Positions 1-11,099 of a stretch of 64,000 nucleotides of DNA are shown one piece after another. Origin of the DNA: Cyclaneusma minus. Lineage: Eukaryota > Ascomycota > Leotiomycetes > Marthamycetales > Marthamycetaceae. Where the stretch lies: positions 248,001-312,000 of the forward strand of contig JAKZHN010000021.1 of NCBI GenBank assembly GCA_037179335.1, given 5' to 3'. Below the pieces are notes generated by a model. The model was given only the letters and a program-made list of their open reading frames with translations, was not told where the DNA came from and ran no database searches. The translations under genes and the position numbers were made by a program. Numbering within the stretch: the first letter of the stretch is position 1; every line of letters starts with the position of its first letter.

Positions 1-1
1 T

Positions 2-457
2 ATTCTCCTCTCCACCTCGCTAGCAATCGTTGGATACATCATCTTGCTCACCGTCCCCCCATCCGCCCCCGGCGCCTCATATTTCGGCACCATCCTCGCC
101 GCCTCTGGAATCTACCCTTCCACCGCCATAGTATTATCCTGGCCAGCAAACAACGTGTCAGGCCAAGCGAAAAGAGCAACAGCGTGTGCGATGACGATCA
201 GTATTGGAAATCTGGGAGCGGTGCTTGGGACACAGTTATATAGACCAGGCTGGAGTCCGCGGTATTATGTTGGACATGGCACGGCTTGTGCGTATTTGGT
301 GGGGAATTTGGTGGTTGTGGGCACGCTTTGGTGGCTTTTGGGGAGGGAGAATAGGAGAAAGGAGGGGTTGAGGAGAGTCAGAGAGGAGGGGTTGGGAGAT
401 GGGGCGGAGGGGCCGGTGCTGAGTGATGAGGATGCGAGGTTTGTGTTTCAGACGTGA
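2..457 (+). CDS. MFS transporter, C-terminal part (anion:cation symporter / Dal5-Tna1 type)
   Basis: This is the 3' end of a gene that begins outside the window. Frame 2 is open from the first bases and ends at TGA 455-457. The visible 151 residues hold the last membrane segments of a 12-TM major facilitator. They contain a loop reading WPANNVSGQAKRA and a segment AMTISIGNLGAVLGTQLY, followed by a final hydrophobic helix ending WWLLGRENRRK and a charged cytoplasmic tail. The loop with N-x-x-G-x-x-K-R and the GNL/GTQLY run are typical of the fungal allantoate/nicotinate permease family (Dal5, Tna1). Proteins of this family import organic anions across the plasma membrane. The substrate cannot be deduced from this fragment. 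Confidence 0.85.
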   Translation: MLLSTSLAIVGYIILLTVPPSAPGASYFGTILAASGIYPSTAIVLSWPANNVSGQAKRATACAMTISIGNLGAVLGTQLYRPGWSPRYYVGHGTACAYLVGNLVVVGTLWWLLGRENRRKEGLRRVREEGLGDGAEGPVLSDEDARFVFQT

Positions 458-540
458 GGTGGGTGGGTTGAGAGGGGCCGATTTGGTATCGGATTGGTAT
501 TTGGTCATAAAATAAGTTGAGGGGGTGAAAGAAAGATCAC

Positions 541-572
541 AAAAAAAAGAAAAAAAGAAAAAACACAAAAAA
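541..572 (-). terminator. Poly-A/poly-T tracts, likely Pol III stop for the tRNA-like element
   Basis: The plus strand carries A-runs of 6-9 bases at 541-572. Read on the minus strand they are T-runs lying 10-40 bases past the 3' end of the tRNA-like sequence at 583-687. T-runs are the termination signal of RNA polymerase III, so this position fits a transcribed tRNA-type unit. It is positional inference only. Confidence 0.45.
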
Positions 573-582
573 GAATCTACCC

Positions 583-687
583 TGCTCCCCCGGGGTTCGA
601 ACCCAGAGAATCGGACTCCGAACACATAAAGACGCAATTCATGCAGAGGGCGACCATACCCTTAGACCGCTTGACCGGTCCAGAGTA
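583..687 (-). tRNA. tRNA-like element, type II (Leu/Ser-like), possibly intron-bearing or a pseudogene
   Basis: On the minus strand there is a perfect B box and T arm: stem CTGGG, loop TTCGAAC, stem CCCGG. Before it lies a long variable arm, TCGG-AGT-CCGA. An A-box/D-arm match, GGTCAAGCGG then TCTAAGG, resembles tRNA-Leu. T-runs follow downstream. The stretch between D arm and variable arm is about 20 nt too long for an anticodon arm, which would fit an intron. The 3' acceptor strand GGGAGCA pairs with only about five of seven bases of any nearby 5' strand, so the end pairing is poor. I cannot assign an anticodon. It may be a decayed tRNA gene. Confidence 0.4.
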
Positions 688-1466
688 ACAGTTGATTTAA
701 TTGCAAACAAAGTTGATTTTGCGATCTACATGCCCCCTTCCAAGAATCCCCTCGAGCTCCGGCGGGCAGCCATATCTGCCACTCTCTAGTCCACACCTCC
801 AGCCATCCCTTACTCCCACCGCATCCTCTCTTCCCTCGTTTCCCCCAGCAGCCATCTGCAACGCCCCTCACGCCCCCAATCAACTGCTCAACCCAAACAT
901 GATAAATAACTTGACCTAGGGAGAATCCCCCCGGACCCAAGGGCCAAACCTAGCATCTCTCAGCACCGCTTCTAACAATGCTATAACTTTCATCACAATG
1001 ATCATAGCCTCCCTCGTTCTTACACATGACAGAGTATCCAGTTCACAAACTATGAATTCAAAGAAGCAACGTAGAGCAGGGGAAGCGGTAAGAACTCGCA
1101 TTCTCTCAAAGCTTGCGCCGACAAGATATTGATGAATATCAAACAGCGCCGGGCGCATGACCCGGAGGGCTCCGGATCGAAACGGGGTGTTGCTAGGCCC
1201 TCCTTCTTACCTACTTTATTTTTGTTTAATTGGTGTGCGGGTTTTTGATAGAAAAGGGGTTTTGAGATCTTTATAGGGGGAGGGGGAGGGTAAAGGCAGG
1301 CTTTTGCTTTAGATGAGAAGAAGCATCTCCATGGTTGAGAGAGCTTTGACAAAGTACATGGTTTTGTGGTGTAGACTATGCAAGTCACGACAAGAACATC
1401 ATGTGTGGACTTAGCTTAGCTTCCATAAGATATACACCCAAACTAGTCCGTATACGACTCGTCACA
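688..1466. other. Intergenic, no supported gene
   Basis: This stretch lies between the tRNA-like element and the 3' end of the NDUFAF5 gene. The reading frames here are short and lack recognisable domains or coherent splice structure. A pyrimidine/purine-skewed patch (GGGGGAGGGGGAGGG) lies at about 1265-1290. I see nothing else worth annotating. Confidence 0.6.
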
Positions 1467-2610
1467 TCACTGAAACTCCCCACCCCCTAAAATATCCTTC
1501 AAATTCGCCTGCCCCGTCCCTCTCTCCAACGGCTTCGGCTGATTCGGCGCCTCCTTCCACCCAATCATATAAATAATCCTAAAAGTCGCCGGCAGCGTCC
1601 TCTCCTCATCTTCATGCCCATGCAACTCCCTATAAATCGCCTCTGCCGCCAACAACACATCTTTCTGAATCGGCCCCATCTCCCTCCCCAACACCGCATT
1701 ACTTTCTCCCATATCCTGCAAATCCTGCATCAGTGCAAAACAGTTTGGGTAATCGACGATGATGTCGTCTACATCAACAGTGAGCATTTTGAACCCGGCT
1801 TTGCCTAATAGCGAGCCGATGTCGCGCACGTCTGCCAAAGGCGAGGTGTGCACCGAGATGCCGCCCCGACGGTCGAGCTCGGCTAGTTGCAGGGATGTGC
1901 GGAGTTCGAAGAGGGTGTCGCCGCCGAGCATGGCGCCGATGAAGGGCGCGTCGGGTTTGAGGATGTTGTTTATTTGCGAGAGGACGGAGGGGAGGTCGTT
2001 GATCCAGTGCAGGGAGAGGGAGGAGAGGACGGCGTCGAAGGTGTTGGGGTCGTAGGGGAGGAGTTCTTCGTCTGAAAGGACGTCGCGGGTGAGGCTTAGT
2101 TCGGAGTTGAATGGTAAGGAGGCGTCGCGGTGGAGCAGGGTTGGAGAGGATTCGGCGGCCGTGAGGTGCGAGATTCGGGTGGAGAGGGCGGGGGAGGGGA
2201 TGTCGGGGGAGGGGATGTCGGGGTCGGGGTTGGGGCTGGTGAGGGCGCGGGCTATGTTGCAGGCGTTTGCGCCGAGATCGAGGACGTGGGGGAAGTGGCG
2301 GTTGATGTCCTGGGGGGATGTGTTAGTATTGCTGAAGTGAGTGAATAGATAGATGAGACGGGTGGCATACGAGAAGTCTCTCGGACAGGCGTCTGGCTAC
2401 CTCATCTTTGAGATAGCCGGCTTGACGGCTGCGCTCTGGATTTGCAGCAGCTCGCTCTTTCTGGAGATACTTCGTACGGCGGTTGAAGACTTCTAATGTT
2501 GGGTTTCCGGCTGCTTTGGCGTAGAAGCGTGGAATTGAAGCTGGCCGTGGGATTGAAGCTTTGGTACGGGTCGTAGGACGAGGCAAAGGAATGCGTGTAA
2601 AAGACTTCAT
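1467..2610 (-). CDS. NDUFAF5: Mitochondrial complex I assembly methyltransferase-like protein NDUFAF5
   Basis: Two exons, 2371-2610 and 1467-2309, give 360 residues. The intron starts GTATGC and ends ACACATCCCCCCAG after a branch site CTAAC. Residues 1-35 are rich in Arg, Ser and Pro with no acids, as in a mitochondrial presequence. Next comes NRRTKYLQKERAA, then a Rossmann S-adenosylmethionine fold with VLDLGANACNIARAL as motif I, FDAVLSSLSLHWINDLP as motif III, and LGGDTLFELR. The C-terminal half (LADVRDIGSLLGKAGF, VDVDDIIVDYPN) is characteristic of NDUFAF5/C20orf7. The human protein hydroxylates an arginine of NDUFS7 early in complex I assembly. Motif I lacks the usual G-x-G-x-G glycines. 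The gene is divergent to the MscS channel gene. Confidence 0.9.
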
Positions 2611-4127
2611 GATTGAAATTGGCTCGAGATTATCACATCTCGGAGCTCACCTGAAGAAAGAAAAGCAATGGGTCAGATTCGCGTTGCAATCATCGTGGTC
2701 ATTTTGCTTGGACGGCATACTTTAGCTCGCCGTCTCATCGATCACCTTCCAGGCAAAAAGTTCGATTCGTGACGTTGATCATTTGTGAGAAGGGCGGAAT
2801 CGATTAGGAGGTGGGCGGAGCGGAGCGGGAGCCGACAGACACGGGAAATTCATCCGCGGTCCGTGTGAGATATCCATAGCCGCACCCCTTTTTTGGATCC
2901 GAGAAATTGCATTTAGCAAAAGAATTAAAGCGTCTTCGTGGCTTACATAGTTTGAACAATTGAAATCTTCTCAAATCGTGTGATAAACTACACGTTATTA
3001 TGACAAGCTCTATCATACGAACTATGTTGAACTGGGACGATATTTATATCACAATGGGACTCGTACGTCCTCGTATTCGGCGTGTCCCAGGCCCGCACAG
3101 AGATTTTCCACGATTGGCCAATCATTGCAAATCCCCCAGTCTCCACTTGATCGATCCTTTCGCTTGTGCACATATCCTGTGTGCATCGCGAGCTAACGAG
3201 TCGTGAATTGCTCCATCGTCCGTCTGATGTCGACTCTCACATTCGGTGTGATAGCTGTCCACTATTACTCGTTTCCCAATTGGTGCAGAAAATAAGGGGG
3301 ATCCGCACTCCCAGGCGTTGGCGAACATGCCCCTGGACGCCACTGTTTGCCTGAAACGCCTCGTTCAATCGACAGGTTACATGCCGGGACTTGGCCTATT
3401 CGAGGTCGCCCTGCAGCACCCATGGGAAGTAATCATTGGCCAATTCGATGTCGAATCAAGGTAGCTGTCAGCGTCTGTTCGCGCCGTCGTTTGACTTTCT
3501 CTTTGTCGTCAGCCAGAAAGCTTTGTCTGCCGAGACCCAAAAATGAAGGTTCAATCACATAAGGTTTATTCTTGTCACGTCAGAGGGAAAGCCCTTTTCA
3601 GCCGGGGCCAGACATGTTTTAGCGCAAGCACGACGTCTTGGCCTGAACCTCGATCTTGACAGCACCTGCCCGCCGTGACCCTATCTTTGGACACAGTTGA
3701 ACATCCGATTCTGAGCACTGCCGACAAGTCTGTACGAATTGACGGCCGAGTCTCTCCTCGCCGTCGCCAGTCCCCCCTTTTTCTGTTCGACACGCTCGTT
3801 TGCACCACTTTCTACTCCGGAATCTGCCCCGTACCGAATCTTCTACGATCCTTCAATCGAACGCGTCGCCCAGCCGGGAGGATCATCCACCATCTTCTGC
3901 ACCATAACACCCACAAAAGCAATCCGAGACAGCGGCACATGCTCCAAGCCCTGCCCAGCTGAGCCTGCTATACCTTGTCGTTTGAGTCGTCCCATCTATG
4001 CAAACTCCAGATTAGGCATACATTCCCGCCAACCTTCAGACGAACCCCCTCGCTCCCGCGTGCCTCCCCAGTCTCCACCCCCACACCTAGAAGACTACAT
4101 TACCCCCGGCCTCCCCGCCTCCTCTCA
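2611..4127. promoter_or_regulatory. Divergent promoter region between NDUFAF5 and the MscS channel gene
   Basis: About 1.5 kb separates the two start codons. Two perfect palindromic CCAAT elements (ATTGGCCAAT) lie at 3113-3122 and 3435-3444. CCAAT boxes are bound by the Hap/CBF complex in fungi. The last 300 bp before the ATG at 4128 is pyrimidine-rich with many CCCC and CTC runs, as in a fungal transcript leader. Reading frames of 60-130 residues here show no domain. Confidence 0.5.
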
Positions 4128-7089
4128 ATGTCTTTGAGACGCTTTTCTGGCTACGGACGAGAAGGCTTCAGACCCATCAACGAAAACAATAACGACATGG
4201 GCCGAAGCTACGATGACAACATTCCTCTCACCACTGTCAACACCAGGGCCAGCACAACCGGCGCGCGCAAAAGTGGTGAGGGAATGACCCGAGAAGACAC
4301 AATTATTGAGGAGCCTGAGAAGAATGGCTTTTTCAAGGAGGGCGGTCGCCGGCGAATCAAGAAGATGACCTCGAAATCACGCACCGAGACGGAAACCGAG
4401 GTCACAGGAATGGGCAAGCTCTACGATAAGATTGTCCACTTCTCTGTAGTCACTCGGTACATGGTCTACGTCTTTCCTGTCGCCGCCATTCTCGCTGTAC
4501 CAATCATCCTAGGCAAGACAACGGAATGGGGCGAGAATGCGAGAATTGCTGGGGTTAAGCTCGACTGGTTCTTCCTCTGGATTGAAGTCGTGTGGCTCGG
4601 TTTATGGGTTTCAAAACTTTTTGTCAAATTGCTCCCACCCTTGTTCATGTTTCTGTGCGGGGTTGTCAGTAGTGTAAGTCTCTCACTCTCTCTTTGCTTC
4701 TGTATTCATAGTGCTCTTTTCTGACTGACTGCATATAGGGCACACGGAAATATGCTACTATTCTTCGGGAACTTGAAATACCCCTGTCATTGGTCGCCTG
4801 GGCAGCTACCTCATTCGCGACTTTCCAGGTGCTTATGATGGATGCGCCGGGTAACACACCCGGTGACTGGACGCGGATCATGAAGAAGATTCTGGCTGCT
4901 GGCCTTATTTCCGCCGGCATATATCTGGGTGAGAAGCTGATCATCCAGTTGATCAGTATCAGCTACCACCAACGGTCATTCGCAGTGAGAATCCAGGAGT
5001 CAAAACGGAGCGTTTACCTGCTGGGACTTCTGTATGACGCTAGTCGAACACTCTTCCCAATGTACTGTCGAGAATTCGAGGAAGAAGACGTCCTGATCAA
5101 CGACAGCATTGAAGCATTGTTGTTGAGTCAGCAGCGTGGTGGACGACGTGGTCATACTCGCAATGCAGGTTCAGTCACCCCGGCACATCTGCTTGGTGAG
5201 ATAGGCAGGGTGGGAGACAAAATTACCGGTCTCGTCGGAAACATTGCGTCCGAAATATCTGGCAAGCAGGTGTTCAATCCTACTTCTGCCCACTCTATCA
5301 TTGTGGAGGCCCTCGAGAAGACGAGATCGTCCGAAGCCCTAGCCAAGCGATTATGGATGTCGTTTGTCATTGAGGGTAGAGAGGCACTTTACCCGGACGA
5401 TGTTGCCGAGGTTTTGGGACCTACTCGTCACGAGGAAGCCGATGAATGCTTTAGCTTCCTTGACGGCGATGGCAATGGAGATGTGAGTCTCGACGAGATG
5501 ATAATGAAAGTCGTCGAAATTGGCAGAGAGCGAAAAGCCATCTCAAGCTCCATGCACGATGTTGGACAAGCCATCGGCGTGTTTGACAGTGTACTAGTCT
5601 CTATCGTTTTTGTAATTGTGGTTTTCATCTTCAGTAAGTCAACCGCACCCAACGAGGTTATGCTACAAGGCAACTGACATCTGGCGAAGTTGCGTTTCTG
5701 AACACAACTTTTGTGACCACTCTTACCACCGCTGGTACAACTTTGCTTTCGCTGTCCTTCGTCTTTTCAGTGACCGCACAGGAGTTCCTAGGTTCTTGCA
5801 TCTTCTTGTTTGTCAAGCACGCTTATGACGTTGGTGATCGAGTGGACATTACGGGTTCGGAAAAGGAACCATTGCTTGTGGAGCAGATCTCGCTGCTCTA
5901 CACCGTATTCAAGCGTATCGATAATATGCAGACTGTTCAGGTGAGTCGAATTAGATCAGCAAAAATTTGAGTTTATGAACCGCAAGCTGACAACCACCGC
6001 AGGTGTCCAACATCGTCTTGAACAATCTATGGATCCATAATGTAACAAGAAGTAAAAACATGAGTAAGTGTTCTCTGTATACGATGATCGGTCATTGCTA
6101 ACGATCACCAAGAGGAGCAACTTGAAATGTTCATCTCTTTCGATACTTCTCTCGAGGACGTCCAGCTCCTCCGCACCGAGATGGAAAATTTCGTCCGGTC
6201 GCCTGACAACAGCAGAGATTTCCTACCCGACATTGTGTTAGAAGTCACCGGTATTGGCAGCATGGACAAGCTCCAACTAAAGATCGAGATTTGCCACAAG
6301 TCCAACTGGTCCAATGAAACTATCCGAGCCTCAAGACGCTCCAAATTCATGTGTGCACTCGTGCTCGCACTCCGCAAGATCCCCATCTACTGTCCAGGTG
6401 GCGGCATCTCACCACTCGGCGACCCCGGAAATCCGTCCTACTCCGTCGCACTTACAGACGACCTAGCTGCCGAAGCGCGCGCAAAAGCCAAAGAAGCAAA
6501 AGAAGCCAAGCGCCTCGTGCCTTCCCCTCCAACTCCCCCAGTAGAGAACTCATCCAACCCCAACGAAGCCGCCGGCACCGATGCCGAAAAAGAAGCCGCT
6601 ATGGACCTCAACGCCCGTCGCCCAACCTCCGACGCAGCCCGCGACTCCGAATCGACCCGTGGCTCGCGCGACCCCAGTCTCGAGCGCCATGCCGATGATC
6701 TGAAAGCCGATATGCTGAGACGCAAAAGCACACGCGGAAGACGCAAGGCAGGCGATACGATACCAGCCATAGTAGCATCGAATGCTGGCGCGCCGGGATT
6801 GAGCGTTACGGAACCTAGTCCCACGAGGGGAAACCAGAGGGGCTATGATCATGATGAGGAGAGCGAGATTGGGTATCAGACGGAGAGGAATAGGGCGTTT
6901 ACTACGGGGCAGGCGTACATGGCGGAGAGAAGCGAGAATATTCCTACTTTCTTGCCGCCGCCGAATATGGGACCGGGGGGAGGTGGGAGGGGGAGCTATT
7001 TAGATCCTGGTCCGCCGCCGGCGCAGGGGGCGAGTGTGCTGAGGGCAACGACGAATCAGTCGACGAATCAGAGGAATGTTACCCATTAG
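4128..7089 (+). CDS. MscS-family mechanosensitive channel with EF hand (fungal Msy1/Msy2 type)
   Basis: Five exons (4128-4673, 4739-5633, 5690-5940, 6003-6063, 6113-7089) give 909 residues with all junctions in frame. The ATG at 4128 is chosen over upstream in-frame codons because it starts MSLRRFSGYG after a pyrimidine-rich leader. Several membrane helices occupy roughly residues 110-280. An EF-hand loop (DGDGNGDVSLDE) lies at about 424-435, then the pore-lining helices (IVFVIVVFIF; TLTTAGTTLLSLSFVFSV) and the MscS beta domain (AYDVGDRVDI, RIDNMQTVQVSNIVLNNL, EQLEMFISFDTSL). The tail after about residue 690 is Ala/Lys/Pro-rich and disordered. S. pombe Msy1 and Msy2 have the same EF-hand plus MscS layout, sit in the ER membrane and control Ca2+ after hypo-osmotic shock. 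A like role is inferred. Confidence 0.93.
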
Positions 7090-7204
7090 TGGGGGATCTG
7101 CTGGGAGTGGGGGTGCGAAGGAGGGACATAGCTTTTGAGGTGGCCTTGATAGGCACCTGGATTTATGAGACTTGAAGAATGTTACGATTAGGTACGAACA
7201 ACAG

Positions 7205-7375
7205 CAATCAAGAATCCCCCAAGTGATCAGAAATATTCCCCGTGATCGGAGATATTGCTAATGATCAGGAATATCCGAAGTGATTGGAATATTCGAAGTG
7301 TATCAGAAATCTCCAAAGTGATTTGGGAATATCAAAAGTGATTGGGCCATTTCAAAGTGATCTGGAACCTTCGAT
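7205..7375. repeat. Array A of the dispersed 18-20 bp degenerate repeat
   Basis: About eight head-to-tail copies lie just downstream of the channel gene. Readable units include AAGTGATTGGAATATTCG, AAGTGATTTGGGAATATC and AAGTGATTGGGCCATTTC. Units vary from 17 to 20 bp and no two are identical. The same motif recurs near 7.8, 21.5, 36.4, 39.0, 45.9 and 56.0 kb. Confidence 0.75.
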
Positions 7376-7622
7376 TGAATGGATTAGGATGATGCCACAT
7401 GATTCAAAATTCTAGATGCCGGTGTCGGAGCCCAAAAGGGTGAGTGAGTCAACACTAGTCTAGTGCAGGCACTTTCCCAAAATCCTTAGCGCTTGCATCT
7501 GTTTTCAGTTTCTAGGTAAGTTTTTAGGGTGCCCCCACTTCGTGCCCCCACTTCTTAGGGCTGAGGCGCAAGCAAGACAAGTTGATGTTTCCTCATCTCG
7601 TTCAAGTCTGGTTTCTGGCACA

Positions 7623-7892
7623 GCGTGGGACTAGCGTGGGACTAGCGTGAATTTCGCATGGACCGAGAGCCGAGCGAGCGCTGATGTGGTACTGGGTCGG
7701 GACTGCTGCAACGGAGTGGAGACTTGAGGTCTGGACAGCTTTGTGGTTAGGTATTTGCGTGTGGTGATTTGCGAGGTGCGAACAGGGATTTTCAAGTGAT
7801 TGGGGATATCTTGGGGATATTCATTCAGAGTTGTTGGGGAGATTTTGAGTTGATTGGGAGTATTCAGAGGGATTGGGAGATTCAAAGGGAAG
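7623..7892. repeat. Array B: short direct repeats and further 18-20 bp units
   Basis: Two direct copies of GCGTGGGACTA occur at about 7623-7648. From about 7785 to 7892 there are degenerate units such as AAGTGATTGGGGATATC, TTGGGGATATTC, GTTGATTGGGAGTATTC and GGGATTGGGAGATTC. They are the same family as the array at 7205-7375 but more decayed. Confidence 0.6.
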
Positions 7893-8331
7893 GGATTTTT
7901 TGAAATGCTGAGGGATGTTGCTTGCTGGCTTTTTGTGGTTTCTTGGTTCGTGGTACTGCGTGGTACTGCTGTGGTCATTTTCTTGGTCAATGGTTGGTTA
8001 TTCAGGGGACCTCCGAGGCTTCTGCTGGTTTGCGAGCATAGGTAGCTTTCGGGTGCGAGGTGCGAGGAGCTGGGAGCTTGGTGCGCGAAGCTTTGATTTC
8101 AAAGACATGTTGTTGTACTCCATATCTCATTTTTTGCAACATCAGGTCTGTGAGCTCGATCTCTGCAAATCCCTTGAGATGTTGTTGAATGTTGAGCTTC
8201 CGGTCCAAATAGCTACAGCCATTCATGTAAATTGCATTTTTGGAATTGTGCGGGCTCAAAGCTTGGGTGAAACTATACGAATAACAGCTTACTAGTGGAA
8301 TTTGAGTATTTTTGAGAGGAAGGAGCTTTTT

Positions 8332-9330
8332 GCTAGTCGCGCTGGAATGAAAGCTTCCGTGTCGTCCTGTGGTTTCCGTTCTGAATGTTAAAGGAATTGT
8401 GTGGAAGGCGGAGGAATTGCAACATTGCTTAGTGAATATTGTTCAGAAATGCTCTGCCTACGGGTTACCATGCTTTGACAATATGCGGTTCAGGGACTAG
8501 TCGTCAGGAAGGCCACAAAGTACAGTAGGGCGACAAAATTCTGAAATTCGCTTCCCCGTCTTTCAAGGGGAATATGTCGATGAATGTGGTTGATAGGCAT
8601 TTTGACTTGTATTTTATTGGAAAGCGAATTATTCAGGCTGCTAGCTGTACTTGCTTGCAATTTGATAGAATTTGTCGGCGTAGTACGGTGGCATGTTGAG
8701 TCTTCGCAAGGGGATTCAAAATGTTCAAATATTGTTATTTAATTGGAAGAGCTAGCGCCGTGAGTATTTTACCATCCCACAGTTATCCAGCTTCCGTGTT
8801 CCATGGTTTCTGTCCAGATTCAAAGAATTGTGTGGAACTTAAGGGACTAATGAACATTATTCCCACAAGCTGCTCTCCCTACAGGTCACCCAGCTTTGAC
8901 AACATGCGGTCCAGGGACTAGTGATCAAGAAGGCCACAAAGTACAGAACCTCCCTCCCAGTCATTCAAGGGAAGCAGCTCGAGATATGCGATTTACAGGC
9001 ATATTAATATCTGTCTCATTGGAAAGAGGATTATTCAGGCTTTAAGTTGTACTTGATTGCAATTTGATAGAACTTGTCAACGTAACATAGTGACATGTTG
9101 AGAGTTCAAGAGGAGGTTCGGAGTTTGGTCACCTAGCTGGAATAGCTAGCGCGCTGAGTATTTCGACATTCTAAAGTCATCCAGCTTCCGGGTCCCATGG
9201 TTTCCGTCTAAATCAAAGAATTGTGCGGAACTCAGGGGACTAATGAATATTATTCCCATAAGCTGCTCTCCCTAGAGGTCACCCAGCTTCCAATGTCCCG
9301 CGGTTCCCGTCCAGCACTAAGAGAATTACA
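8332..9330. repeat. Three diverged tandem copies of a ~400 bp unit
   Basis: Copies start at about 8332, 8751 and 9145 (periods 419 and 394 bp), each opening with GCTAG(T/C)(C/G)GC. Shared blocks include CAGCTTCCGTGTTCCATGG, AAGAATTGTGTGGAAC, GACAACATGCGGTCCAGG, GAAGGCCACAAAGTACAG and GCAATTTGATAGAA. The third copy is incomplete and ends near 9330. Divergence is substantial, with many C/T and G/A differences. I see no coding potential. It may be the remnant of a transposon or of local segmental duplication. Confidence 0.75.
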
Positions 9331-9567
9331 CAAAACTCAAGGGATGTAGCGTCTACCAGAGAGTTGAGAGTTGACTCGCACAGTCTCTGGGTGTTGATGC
9401 CCGATAGTTGGGTTTTTAGTGCTGTTGGAGTAAATGGATTCCGCATAAGAAGGACGTCCGCACTTGTCTTGTTCGAGTTTCTCTTTCTCCTCTCTTCATC
9501 ATACATTGACCCAGACAAGTTACACTGCTTCACAGCGCTTATAACTCTCCCACTGTATTCATCGTCT

Positions 9568-9745
9568 ACATAGCAAGTTCTTAGAGCTTCGTTATTCACA
9601 CTTTGACATCATCAACTTCTCAACATCTCAACATAGCAAGTCTTGATTATACAAGCTTCTATCATATCACCCTCTTCCACTCTCTTAACATAGCAAGTCT
9701 CGATTATGCGAGCTTCTATCACATCACCTCCTTCGACACTCTTAA
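9568..9745. repeat. 57-bp tandem repeat in the leader of the orphan gene
   Basis: ACATAGCAAGT occurs at 9568, 9631 and 9688. The last two copies share a 57-bp unit (ACATAGCAAGTCTYGATTAT, then AAGCTTCTATCAYATCACC and CACTCTTA). The array ends about 60 bp before the ATG at 9803, so it probably lies in the promoter or 5' UTR. Confidence 0.75.
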
Positions 9746-9802
9746 CGACACGGCAATAGTCTCACTTTCAGAGCTTTGCTTTGACATCTTGATATCATCA
9801 CC

Positions 9803-11001
9803 ATGTCTTTTGGTAACTTTCAATACACCCCGGCTACGGCCTTCCCCACAGTTCGTCGAAGTGTTGTCGACGTCCAAGATCTCGAGCGCCTTTTTAAACA
9901 ATCGGCTCGCCAATCCAAGGGTCCGGTTGCCTCTTCTCTCAACCCAGTTGCGGTGCCATTCACCATGTCCGTCTCTCATCAATCCGGCTTAGTCTCTCCA
10001 GCTTCGCCCCGAAGCTCTTCGCCATCTTCGGTCTCTACCTGTTCCTCGGTCTCCACCGCCGCTTCCAGCCCTCCCGCCAGTACTTCTTCTGACATGGTCT
10101 GGCGCCCCCGTGCGAAAGCCAAAAGCTCTTACGACAACAAGCAGCACTTCTCCCAGACCGTTCAGCCTGGCCAAGTATGCATGCTCTCCCACAAACGCGA
10201 CATTGACGCCAGTCTTCACAACTACTTGCGTTGCCCTGACATGGCGCTGGGTCACCCATGTGTCGTCTTGTCGGCGCCGAATGACAGTGGAATGGTGGAC
10301 ATTGTGGTTGTGAGTAACGACTTTTGTTCGCTTCTCATGTTCTGGTATTCCTGTCACTTGTTGTCCCTGTTGCCTCTCAAGTCCTTCTCTCCTCATGATA
10401 CTCTTCTTGTCTCTTGATCTTCCTGACGTCTCTTGATCTTGTTGTCGTCTTTTAAGCTCCACGTTGTGTCGTCATCTTCCTGTCGTCACATGATCTTCCT
10501 GTCGTGTCTTGATATACCTGTTACCTCTTGTTCTTTCTGTCGTCTGCTTGGCATGGCTACATACATCTATTGTTCCAATATGCTAACACTATATAGGGAA
10601 CCACCAGCATCCATAGCCAATTGAAGTTTGCCGAAAGCCAAGGCTGGAACCGACAGCTGGTTCCTCTTCATAGCGCTACCGGCAACCACGAGTCCTGCGA
10701 GTCCATCGATGGTATGCGCTATTGTACCGAGGGTGACTTCCTCTTATTTGAGAACGAATACAAATTTAACAAGGAAACCTGGGTCACCATGGAGCGGTAC
10801 ACGGTGCCCACTCTCGCCCTCTCGCCCTGGATCACACACACCGGTCCCCATGGCACGTCTCTCCAGCTCGACGCCGAGTCTCTCTCCCGGCTCTCAACAA
10901 GGCTCGGCCATTTCGAGCAATCGCAGAGCGGCTACTACTGGACCTGGACGCCATCCAACAATGCCACCAAGATCTCGTCGAACTCCTGGAGATTGAAGTA
11001 G
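9803..11001 (+). CDS. Orphan protein of unknown function in a repeat-rich island
   Basis: Two exons, 9803-10309 and 10597-11001, give 303 residues. The intron begins GTGAGT and ends ACACTATATAG with a GCTAACA branch site. Both junctions are phase 0. Residues 50-100 are Ser/Pro/Thr-rich. The conserved-looking core is in the middle: TVQPGQVCMLSHKRDID, then GHPCVVLSAPNDSGMVDIVV continuing into GTTSIHSQ. The C-terminal third has ESCESIDGMRYC, FENEYKFNKETWVTMERYT, and ends near GYYWTWTPSNNATK. There is no signal peptide or membrane helix. I do not recognise a family. The pattern GHP-x-VVLS...VDIVV is faintly like small PemK/MazF-fold domains, but that is speculation. It stands alone between decayed tandem repeats on both sides. 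Confidence 0.7.
10330..10560. repeat. Pyrimidine-rich ~18-20 bp repeats filling the orphan gene's intron
   Basis: The 287-bp intron is built largely of degenerate copies of TCTTGATCTTCCTGTCGTC: CTTGATCTTCCTGACGTC, CTTGATCTTGTTGTCGTC, CATGATCTTCCTGTCGTG, and so on. This explains why the intron is longer than its neighbours. Confidence 0.75.
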
Positions 11002-11099
11002 TCGATGATTCTAGTATTAGCCTATCAAACAACAAAAGGTGATAATACCCACTGCCTGACCATCATCATATTCTGACATGACCCAGCCCACCGCCGCAA

